Origin: Bacillota bacterium | GTDB lineage: Bacteria; Bacillota; Clostridia; Oscillospirales; Acutalibacteraceae | Length of the DNA stretch: 14,807 nt | Direction of reading: 5' to 3' | Assembly (NCBI GenBank): GCA_029007015.1 | Contig: JAQXHB010000073.1 | Coordinates: forward strand, 1-14,807 | Shown: positions 9,095 to 14,807 of the stretch, piece after piece | How the letters are laid out: the number at the start of each line of letters is the position of its first letter | Numbering within the stretch: position 1 is the first letter of the stretch | Translations under genes and position numbers: made by a program | The notes under the pieces: model-generated | Databases searched by the model: none | What the model was told of the DNA's origin: nothing | What the model saw: the letters and a program-made list of their open reading frames with translations, nothing else

Positions 9095-10807
9095 TTATCT
9101 TGTTCCGCCGCCGAAGCCGCCGCCCGAAAAGCCACCGCCCCCGCCGAAGGAACTTGAGCCGCCGCTGCCGATTGAGCGCTGGGCCTGCTGAGCGCGTATC
9201 TGCTGTTCGCGCGTCACCATCGAGTTATACAAAACACGATAATAACCGTATGCAAAGGTGGAGTGATAATACACCGTCTCAATCTCGGGCACATACTGCG
9301 GATAAACCTGCTTCAACTGCTTGGCCACCTCGTCAGCGATACCGAACAGGGTGGCAAAAATGAGCATTTCGCGCCAGACGGTTACCTCGGCAACGCCGCG
9401 CTCGCCGATGAGCGAAAAGTCGGTCAGATATTTTTTGTATCCGACCAGTTCGCGCAGACGGCCCATGTCGCGCCCGCTCAACTGTTTTAGGTTATATCCG
9501 GCCTTGTAGCACCGACTGTCGAGCATCAGCGAGCCTCTGTTTTCTGCGTCGGTGATAAAGTTGCGCAGGCGTGCCGGATGCTTGTTGCAGTATTTTTCCA
9601 TCTCGCGCCGGCTGAGCACGCAGTCGTCGCCCGCCGCCGCCACCATCAGGTCGTACAGCGGCTGACAGTCATTCTCCGGCCGTGAAATAAAATGCACCGT
9701 GTTTTCAGCCTTTTCGCGCCCAAATGTACCAACCGTCTTGTCGGTCAGTATTTCTATACTGCCGTCCTCCAGCATCTGCATTATGCGGGCGCCGACAATA
9801 GACCCCTCGCCGCACAGATTGTAAACCCGACCCAAGGCGTAGGACAAATCGAGGTTGCCTCCGCACGGGGTGTCGCGGAAATAATCGGCATCTTTGACAA
9901 ACCGATTAAACCGGCATTTGCGCACAATTTTGAAAACAGCGACGCCAATCATCACCAATCCCGCCACGGCAAAAGCGGCAACAACTATAATGAGGGCTAT
10001 CCAATCGGAATTATCCTCGGCGTCGCTGTATCCGTAAACGCCCTCGGTGAAATTGCCGTCCTCATCATAGTAATACGAGTAGTCGCTGTCCTTAAAGGCC
10101 GCCTCCTTGACATCACGAAAACTGCCGTCGACCGACCGCGCGGGCAAAAATATGCCCTTTTCAAACTCCAGCATAATTATCACGCCGCCGGACTGGTCAA
10201 TGTCATCGGTGGTATATGCCTTAACTGCGCCGCTGTCAAAGGCTATCTGCCCCTCGAAACCGAATGCCCAGCACTTGCAATTATCTTTATCAAGTGCAGT
10301 ACCGTCGGCCGTGAGCAGTCGCACACAGACCGATGTGGGGCCGGTGTTCATGCCCCGATTTACGAACATGAAGTTGAAACCGTCGCTATCGCTGTAACTG
10401 CCGACCACCCCTGTGACGGTGTAACTGACCGTATATGTGTTGTCGCCGTAGTCGCCTATGCCCCAGCAAATTTCATATCCGCCGTCGGTCGGGTTCAGCC
10501 CGCACCGGCCCCTCTTTTGCTCGCGCGAGAGGTCGATATCCCAACTGCTCACCCTCTCAAATTGACCGGTGCCGTCGCTGACCGCGAGGTTTACGATGTC
10601 CAGGCCGCCCTCGGTGTTAACGGGAATGTAGCACTCGGTGCCCTCGGTGAAGCGGCCGCTCCAAACGGCCGTGATATCAACCGACCCATCGGTGTTCATC
10701 ACAGCGGTGATGTCCATATCGGAGACGCGGTTGTCGGCAGACGCCGGCACCGCAATGAGCACGGCCAGCGAGATGAGGCACACGGCAAATGACAAAATCT
10801 TTTTCAT
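9095..10807 (-). CDS. DUF2207 family membrane protein
   Basis: A 570-residue surface or membrane protein of unknown function. It starts with a typical signal peptide (MKK, then a hydrophobic stretch, cleavage probably after ASA near residue 24). A beta-rich extracellular DUF2207-type domain follows to about residue 265, then one strong membrane helix at about 269-293 followed by basic residues. A long cytoplasmic part follows, which includes a second, weaker hydrophobic stretch (EMLIFATLFGIAD). The last 25 or so residues are Ser/Gly-rich, ending in FSGGGFGGG, a tail common in this family and in TPM-domain proteins. The gene starts 18 nt after lemA and is followed by a terminator, so the pair forms an operon; LemA plus DUF2207 is a recurring pairing. 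A role in envelope biology or protein assembly at the membrane is plausible, but nothing in the sequence proves it. Confidence 0.9.
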   Translation of the reverse strand: MKKILSFAVCLISLAVLIAVPASADNRVSDMDITAVMNTDGSVDITAVWSGRFTEGTECYIPVNTEGGLDIVNLAVSDGTGQFERVSSWDIDLSREQKRGRCGLNPTDGGYEICWGIGDYGDNTYTVSYTVTGVVGSYSDSDGFNFMFVNRGMNTGPTSVCVRLLTADGTALDKDNCKCWAFGFEGQIAFDSGAVKAYTTDDIDQSGGVIIMLEFEKGIFLPARSVDGSFRDVKEAAFKDSDYSYYYDEDGNFTEGVYGYSDAEDNSDWIALIIVVAAFAVAGLVMIGVAVFKIVRKCRFNRFVKDADYFRDTPCGGNLDLSYALGRVYNLCGEGSIVGARIMQMLEDGSIEILTDKTVGTFGREKAENTVHFISRPENDCQPLYDLMVAAAGDDCVLSRREMEKYCNKHPARLRNFITDAENRGSLMLDSRCYKAGYNLKQLSGRDMGRLRELVGYKKYLTDFSLIGERGVAEVTVWREMLIFATLFGIADEVAKQLKQVYPQYVPEIETVYYHSTFAYGYYRVLYNSMVTREQQIRAQQAQRSIGSGGSSSFGGGGGFSGGGFGGGTR

Positions 10808-10825
10808 CGCTATACCACTTCGCGG

Positions 10826-11374
10826 TTATTTCATGCTGGGCATGTCGGCCTTGCTTTGGTCGGCGGCCAGATACTCCCGCGGCTTAAATCCGAACATGCC
10901 GCCGACCAGACTGGTCGGGAACATGCGCAGTGAGCGGTTGAGTTTGGTCACGCTGTCGTTATAAATCAGGCGGCTCGCACGCACCGACTGCTCGTAACTG
11001 TTGACCGAATCCATCGTTTTGTTGTAGTTTGTGTTGGCTTTCAGGTCGGGGTACTGCTCGGCAATGGCGTTGATTTTGCCCATCGCCTCGGTGATGAGAT
11101 TTTCCTGCGCGTCAACATCGCCGGCGCTCGAAGTGCCGGTGATGACACTGCGGCGTGCGCGCACCACTTCAGCGAGCGTTTCACTCTCGTGAGCGTTATA
11201 TCCCTTGGTAAGTTCAAGCAGCGATGTCAGCGCGTCAAAACGGCTCTGAAGTTGCACGCCGATTTGACTCATGGCGTTGTTGACATTTTCGTCCATCGCG
11301 GCCAGACGGCGCTGGGTCGAAATGAGCCAGATAACGATGATTACTACTACTGCAATTGCGATAACATATGGCAT
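10826..11374 (-). CDS. lemA: LemA family protein
   Basis: A 182-residue LemA protein: one N-terminal membrane helix (about residues 3-20, MPYVIAIAVVVIIVIWL) followed by a soluble helical bundle. Diagnostic segments are NVNNAMSQIGVQLQSRFDAL, a LIxxAMGKINAIAEQYPDLKAN segment, NSYEQSVRASRLIYNDSVTKLN and FPTSLVGGMFGFKPREYL, all close to the family pattern. The function of LemA is poorly known; it is membrane anchored and often paired with DUF2207 or HtpX genes. The start is certain: AGGAGGAG lies 7 nt upstream of the ATG. It is the first gene of a two-gene operon with its own promoter. Confidence 0.94.
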   Translation of the reverse strand: MPYVIAIAVVVIIVIWLISTQRRLAAMDENVNNAMSQIGVQLQSRFDALTSLLELTKGYNAHESETLAEVVRARRSVITGTSSAGDVDAQENLITEAMGKINAIAEQYPDLKANTNYNKTMDSVNSYEQSVRASRLIYNDSVTKLNRSLRMFPTSLVGGMFGFKPREYLAADQSKADMPSMK

Positions 11375-11405
11375 AAATTTTCTCCTCCTCAGTGTTTGTA
11401 ATTAC

Positions 11406-11431
11406 ATTGTATCACATTTTTTTGAAAATGT
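11406..11431 (-). promoter_or_regulatory. Promoter of lemA-DUF2207 with an overlapping dyad
   Basis: Minus strand: extended -10 TGATACAAT, with TACAAT at 11406-11411; there is no good -35 at 16-18 nt. Directly upstream, ACATTTT (11414-11420) and AAAATGT (11425-11431) form a 7-bp inverted repeat occupying the spacer, a position where a repressor or activator could act. It may also be simple A/T-rich symmetry. The leader to the lemA ATG would be only about 25 nt. Confidence 0.5.
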
Positions 11432-11441
11432 ATAGCAAAAA

Positions 11442-11465
11442 GGGACTCTGCCGAAGCAAAGTCCC
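11442..11465 (-). terminator. Rho-independent terminator after the EIIC-like gene
   Basis: Minus-strand transcript: GGGACTTTGC pairs with GCAGAGTCCC over 10 bp (one G-U) around a stable UUCG tetraloop, followed by TTTTT. It lies about 28 nt after the stop of the EIIC-like gene and just upstream of the lemA promoter. The extra-stable loop and clean U tract make this a very secure call. Confidence 0.93.
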
Positions 11466-11493
11466 CAAAATATCAGTTGCGCGAAAACGGGAG

Positions 11494-12555
11494 TTACACA
11501 TCCAGTTTCATGTCGCCGCTCTTTACCCAGCCGATGCGGCGCAGTACCCAGTCAAAGACAAGTGACAGCACAGCCGGCAGAACAAATGAAATGAGCACCA
11601 GTCCAATCCAATCAAAGGCGGTTATGGCGGCCCTTGTGCCGGCCGCTATCTCATTAACCCAACCCGAGTAAACGCCAATCTGGCCAACCAGCCCGCATGT
11701 GCCCATTCCTGACGAAATGGCCGCGCCGTTCATCTGCAAGCCGAACAGACAGGTGGCGATTGGGCCGGTAAAGGCCGACGCGAGGGTCGGTGCAATCCAG
11801 ATGCGTGGGTTTTTGACTATATTGCCCATCTGAAGCATACTGGTGCCCAGTCCCTGCGAGACAAGGCCGCTCCAGCGGTTGTCCCTGAAACTGATGACGG
11901 CAAAACCGATCATCTGCGCACAGCAGCCTGCCAGCGCGGCGCCTCCGGCCAGTCCGGTCAGCCCTAATGAAGCGCATATCGCGGCACTGCTTATCGGCAG
12001 AGTCAGCGCTATGCCCACGATGACAGACACCAATATACCCATAAAGAAGGGGTGCAGTTCGGTCGCCCACATGATGACATTGCCGACATAGGACGCGGCC
12101 GTACCGATGTACGGCGCACAGCCAATCGACATCAGTGTACCTACCAGTATGGTCACAAGGGGCGTCACCAGTATGTCGACCGGCGTCTCCTTGCTGACCG
12201 CCTTGCCGAACTCGGCGGCAACGCATGTAACCACCAGCACGGCAAGCGGGCCTCCGGCGCCGCCCAGGGAGCCGGCCGCCTGACCGACCGCGCACAGCGA
12301 GAACAACACCAGCGGCGGGCAGTGCAGTGCATATCCGATGGCCACCGCCATGGCAACATTGCTGATGCTCTTGGCAAAGTCACCGATTTGGCACAGAATG
12401 TCAACATGCAGTTGGGTACCGAGGGTGCCGATTATGGTGCCGATAAGCAGTGATGCAAACAATCCCTGTGCCATGGCGCCCAGCGCGTCGATACCGTAGC
12501 GGCGGGCAGAAAATACTATATCCTTCCGCTTGAGAAATGCTTTAAACTTCTCCAT
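11494..12555 (-). CDS. Orphan PTS EIIC-like membrane protein (PTS_EIIC_2 family)
   Basis: A 353-residue polytopic membrane protein with roughly nine or ten hydrophobic segments. The start MEKFKAFLKRKDI..., the glycine-rich segment LGGAGGPLAVLVVTCVAAEFGK, SKETPVDILVTPLVTILVG, LPISSAAICASLGLTGLAGGAALAGC, and the ending WVKSGDMKLDV fit the PTS_EIIC_2 family (PF13303 as I recall it), annotated as a sugar phosphotransferase IIC component. No EIIA, EIIB or catabolic enzyme lies nearby, so the substrate and even PTS coupling are unknown. The ATG at 12555 is preceded by GGAG at 8 nt; an ATG at 12630 in the same frame would add 25 residues, but it lies within the promoter and is unlikely. It is a single-gene transcript between a promoter with dyads and a strong terminator. 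Confidence 0.88.
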   Translation of the reverse strand: MEKFKAFLKRKDIVFSARRYGIDALGAMAQGLFASLLIGTIIGTLGTQLHVDILCQIGDFAKSISNVAMAVAIGYALHCPPLVLFSLCAVGQAAGSLGGAGGPLAVLVVTCVAAEFGKAVSKETPVDILVTPLVTILVGTLMSIGCAPYIGTAASYVGNVIMWATELHPFFMGILVSVIVGIALTLPISSAAICASLGLTGLAGGAALAGCCAQMIGFAVISFRDNRWSGLVSQGLGTSMLQMGNIVKNPRIWIAPTLASAFTGPIATCLFGLQMNGAAISSGMGTCGLVGQIGVYSGWVNEIAAGTRAAITAFDWIGLVLISFVLPAVLSLVFDWVLRRIGWVKSGDMKLDV

Positions 12556-12574
12556 ATTTTCATCTCCAAAATTG

Positions 12575-12585
12575 ACGGTTACCGT
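12575..12585 (-). repeat. Short dyad in the leader of the EIIC-like gene
   Basis: ACGGTTACCGT has 5-bp arms around a single T. It lies between the presumed transcription start and the ribosome binding site of the EIIC-like gene. Too short for a stable RNA hairpin with so small a loop; more likely a protein site if it means anything. Confidence 0.35.
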
Positions 12586-12601
12586 ACAAATGATTGATAA
12601 T

Positions 12602-12630
12602 ATGATATCATATCTGCCGTTTAACGGCAA
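12602..12630 (-). promoter_or_regulatory. Promoter of the EIIC-like gene, overlapped by two palindromes
   Basis: Minus strand: -35 TTGCCG (12625-12630), 17-nt spacer, -10 TATCAT (12602-12607). The -35 overlaps the inverted repeat TGCCGTTTAACGGCA (12615-12629, 7-bp arms around one T), and the -10 overlaps the perfect 12-bp palindrome TATGATATCATA (12601-12612). Both placements are classic for operators that block RNA polymerase. No regulator gene lies next to it in the window. Confidence 0.55.
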
Positions 12631-12790
12631 TTGGCGTATTTAATAAAAATCTTTGCACTGTGCCGCACCCAAAGGTACACTTTGGCATAATATAGGTCAG
12701 GGGGCAGTAAATATCGGGCCCGACGCCTGCGGTGGCGGCTTGCGAGCGGCCTGAAAACAGCCGCGCACAAATGTCCCCTTTTAATATAAA
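12631..12790. other. Unexplained intergenic stretch with several small inverted repeats
   Basis: Between the DUF815 terminator and the promoter of the EIIC-like gene. It holds CCAAAG/CTTTGG (6-bp arms, loop GTACA, 12669-12685), the palindrome TCGGGCCCGA (12714-12723), and GCGGC...GCCGC (12746-12764, loop with AAAA). The part at about 12715-12765 is notably GC-rich for an intergenic region. An open frame continuous with an alternative frame of the DUF815 region crosses it, but has no ribosome binding site and no family resemblance. I see no known RNA gene in it. Confidence 0.4.
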
Positions 12791-12792
12791 AG

Positions 12793-12820
12793 AGGGGTGA
12801 GGAGATATCTCCTCACCCCT
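12793..12820 (-). terminator. Terminator after DUF815 made of a perfect 28-bp palindrome
   Basis: Arms AGGGGTGAGGAGAT and ATCTCCTCACCCCT are exact reverse complements with no spacer, so the RNA stem has about 12 pairs closed by a tetraloop of A and U. In the minus direction it is followed by CTTTTAT, a modest U tract. It begins about 22 nt after the DUF815 stop. Next to it CTTTTA/TAAAAG (12778-12783, 12787-12792) forms a further small dyad. Confidence 0.8.
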
Positions 12821-12842
12821 ATCTGCTATACTTATAAACAGT

Positions 12843-14009
12843 TTAAACCTCTGACAAAAGGCCGTCGATAAACTGATGGGCGAGCCGCGCCGAGCGACTG
12901 CCGCGCTCAAGTGCAAAGCGCTCTGCCAGCAGTTCCAGTCGGTCGGTCGGCATGGTGATGCCCTTTTGGTCGGCCAGATGGCGAACAATACGCAGAAAAG
13001 TGGCTTTGTCCGGTTTGGAGAATGTGACATGTATGCCGAACCGCTCTGAGAGAGAGACCAACTCCTGCATGGTGTCGTTTCGATGAATATCGTCGCCCTC
13101 GCGGTCGGAGAACTTCTCCTTGATAATGTGCCTGCGGTTGCTGGTGGCATAGATGACAACATTGCTCGATTTGGCCGAAACCGAGCCTTCCAGCACAGCC
13201 TTGAGCGCGTTGAAGTTGTCATCGTCCTTGAGGAATGACAGGTCGTCGATAAACAGAATAAATTTGAGCGGGTTTTCGGCCAAATCGTTGAGCAGTTTGG
13301 GTATGGAGCGCAACTGCTCTTTGCGCACCTCGATAATGCGCAGTCCGTCGGTGAATAACTCATTGCCCACGGCCTTGACGGTCGACGACTTGCCGGTGCC
13401 GGCGTCGCCCGACAGCAGTATGTTGGCGGCCGGCTTGCCTACCAACAAAGCCCGCGTGTTGTCGAGTATTATCTGTCGCTCGCGCTCGTAGTCGACCAAG
13501 TCGGAGAGCCGCGTGCTGTCAGGATTGGTGACGGGGATGATTTCGTCATGCTCGCCCACAAAAAACATGCGGTTCTTTGAGAATATGCCGTAGCCGTATT
13601 TGCCGATATTCTCCATGCGATGGCGGTATGTGCCGCGCAAATCGACGCCGCCCGATACAAATTTGGGCAAAAACCCGTCAAACCCCAGCGGCCGGCGCAA
13701 CTGCTCGGCCGTCAGGTCAGCAACCTGCTGAAGGGTGTCCAGTTCCTCGCTCAGCGCCTGCTTGATGTGCTCGGGCACATCGAGGCCGCGGCCGACTGTG
13801 CGTACATAGACATTGCCGCTGTTTTCGCATATTTCCCTGACATGTTCGCCCAGATTGCCGCCGTTTGCGTCATACAGGGCGGCCACAAACTCGGCATAGG
13901 CCGAGTTTGTGGGGTGGTTAAGGTATCTGTGCAGCGGAGCAATCACGCTGTCGCCCAGCAAATCCCTGAAAATGCACAGTGAATCGAGTTTAACTTTCAA
14001 TTCGCTCAT
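12843..14009 (-). CDS. DUF815 family AAA+ ATPase
   Basis: A 388-residue ATPase of the DUF815 family (PF05673 as I recall it), common in Clostridia and of unknown cellular role. An N-terminal helical region of about 190 residues precedes an AAA+ core: Walker A GDAGTGKS (201-208), Walker B FILFIDD (250-256), the family segment NALKAVLEGS, sensor-like YATSNRRHII (about 288-297), and a C-terminal lid ending ARLAHQFIDGLL. The pattern FIDDLSF plus ATSNRRH is typical of this family rather than of clamp loaders or Clp proteins. No membrane segment was seen. The ATG overlaps the ilvD stop by 4 nt (ATGA), so the gene is expressed with ilvD. It has no strong ribosome binding site of its own, which supports coupling. 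A strong terminator follows. Confidence 0.92.
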   Translation of the reverse strand: MSELKVKLDSLCIFRDLLGDSVIAPLHRYLNHPTNSAYAEFVAALYDANGGNLGEHVREICENSGNVYVRTVGRGLDVPEHIKQALSEELDTLQQVADLTAEQLRRPLGFDGFLPKFVSGGVDLRGTYRHRMENIGKYGYGIFSKNRMFFVGEHDEIIPVTNPDSTRLSDLVDYERERQIILDNTRALLVGKPAANILLSGDAGTGKSSTVKAVGNELFTDGLRIIEVRKEQLRSIPKLLNDLAENPLKFILFIDDLSFLKDDDNFNALKAVLEGSVSAKSSNVVIYATSNRRHIIKEKFSDREGDDIHRNDTMQELVSLSERFGIHVTFSKPDKATFLRIVRHLADQKGITMPTDRLELLAERFALERGSRSARLAHQFIDGLLSEV

Positions 14010-14807
14010 CGGTTAAGAATCGCCCCCGAAGCACCGCCGGAGACGAGCGCCGCGTACCGCTTGAGATAGCCCGAAAGTTCTTTCTGCTTGGGCTTAAAGT
14101 TCTTCATGCGCTCAGCAAGGATATCCTCGTCAACCTTGAGTTCGATTTTGTTTTCGGGGATGTTGATGCTGATGATGTCGCCCTCCTCGACCACGCCGAT
14201 GAGTCCGCCGGAAGCGGCTTCGGGCGTGATGTGACCGACGCAGGCGCCTCTGGTTGCGCCGCTGAAACGGCCGTCGGTGATGAGCGCCACGCTGTTGCCC
14301 AGACCCATGCCCATGATGGCTGAGGTTGGATTGAGCATCTCACGCATGCCGGGGCCGCCCTTTGGCCCCTCGTAGCGAATGACCACCACATCGCCGGGAA
14401 CGATACGGCCGGCGTTGATGGCCGCCTGAGCATCTTCTTCACAGTCGAACACTCTGGCCGGGCCCTCGTGCACGAGCATCTCCGGCAGGACGGCCGAGCG
14501 CTTTACAACACTGCCCTCGGGCGCCAGATTGCCCCTGAGCACCGCAATGCCGCCGGTCTCGCTGTACGGGTTTTCAATGGGCCGGATGACATCGTGGTTG
14601 AGGTTTATACAGCCCGCGATATTCTCACCGACCGTCTTGCCGGTAACGGTCATGCAGTCGGTGTTAATCAGGCCCTTCTTGCTCAACTCGTTCATTACCG
14701 CGTAAACGCCGCCGGCCTCGTCGAGTTCCTCCATATAGGTTCTGCCGGCGGGCGCCAGATGGCACAGATTGGGCGTCTTGGCGCTGATTTTGTTGGCAAT
14801 ATCCAGG
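14006..14807 (-). CDS. ilvD: Dihydroxy-acid dehydratase, 5' part outside the window
   Basis: IlvD is an iron-sulphur enzyme that dehydrates 2,3-dihydroxy acids to 2-keto acids in valine, isoleucine and leucine synthesis. The window holds the last 266 or so residues of a protein normally about 550-570 long. Visible motifs are PNLC near the window edge, DLDEAGGV-like ELDEAGGV, DCMTVTGKT, GGIAVLRGNLAPEG, EGPARVF, YEGPKGGPGM and the second family signature TDGRFSGATRG followed by VGHITPEAA. The N-terminal iron-sulphur Cys motif would lie beyond the window. The frame is open to the edge. Its TGA overlaps the DUF815 start. Edd (6-phosphogluconate dehydratase) is the main alternative in this superfamily, but the sequence pattern is that of IlvD. 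Confidence 0.95.
   Translation of the reverse strand, partial: LDIANKISAKTPNLCHLAPAGRTYMEELDEAGGVYAVMNELSKKGLINTDCMTVTGKTVGENIAGCINLNHDVIRPIENPYSETGGIAVLRGNLAPEGSVVKRSAVLPEMLVHEGPARVFDCEEDAQAAINAGRIVPGDVVVIRYEGPKGGPGMREMLNPTSAIMGMGLGNSVALITDGRFSGATRGACVGHITPEAASGGLIGVVEEGDIISINIPENKIELKVDEDILAERMKNFKPKQKELSGYLKRYAALVSGGASGAILNR

Noticed and set aside
9692..10792. A 366-codon open frame on the plus strand
   Set aside because: It lies antisense to the DUF2207 gene, has no family resemblance and no ribosome binding site, and comes from codon bias of the real gene.
12608..13363. A 251-codon open frame on the minus strand running out of DUF815 into the intergenic region
   Set aside because: Most of it is an alternative frame of the clearly coding DUF815 gene; composition is low in acidic residues and it lacks a start signal.

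Overview
The window carries the replication-origin gene cluster of a Bacillota chromosome, most likely from the class Clostridia and possibly an Oscillospirales-type gut lineage. Grounds for this placement are the order dnaA-dnaN-S4 protein (YaaA)-recF-remB-gyrB-gyrA, a RemB regulator, a DUF815 AAA+ ATPase, a PTS_EIIC_2-type membrane protein, and the use of TTG and GTG starts behind strong GGAGG-like ribosome binding sites. Every gene I can support lies on the minus strand, so the window reads right to left. Placement below class level is a guess from protein flavour, not from a search.

Right end to dnaA (14807 to 9000): the 3' two-fifths or so of ilvD (branched-chain amino acid synthesis) overlaps a DUF815 ATPase by 4 nt. 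A terminator built on a perfect 28-bp palindrome follows. Next is about 150 nt of unexplained, partly GC-rich intergenic DNA, then a promoter rich in dyad symmetry driving an orphan PTS_EIIC-like membrane protein. That gene ends at a UUCG-loop terminator. A lemA-DUF2207 pair follows with its own promoter and ends at a third terminator.

Centre (8950 to 7276): dnaA has a good sigma-A-type promoter (TTGATT-17-TACAAT) and probably a TTG start. Between dnaA and dnaN is about 250 nt of very AT-rich DNA that I read as the unwinding part of oriC. It has a DnaA-trio-like array (7342-7356) next to an A/T tract, interleaved inverted repeats (7367-7428), and six copies of a 9-mer with core TTNAACA, but no canonical TTATCCACA box. 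DnaA itself has a shortened and altered version of the GGRDHTTV DNA-recognition motif (GKKHTTV). The two observations may be linked.

Left part (7275 to 1): dnaN, yaaA, recF, remB, gyrB, a small YcxB-like membrane protein gene and gyrA (3' end cut off by the window) are packed almost without gaps. There are 1-nt TAATG overlaps at dnaN/yaaA and yaaA/recF, and a 4-nt ATGA overlap between the YcxB-like gene and gyrA. This block supplies initiation, the sliding clamp, gap repair, matrix regulation and DNA supercoiling. The YcxB-like gene between gyrB and gyrA is the one member not normally part of the set. I found no rRNA, tRNA, CRISPR array, insertion sequence or phage gene.
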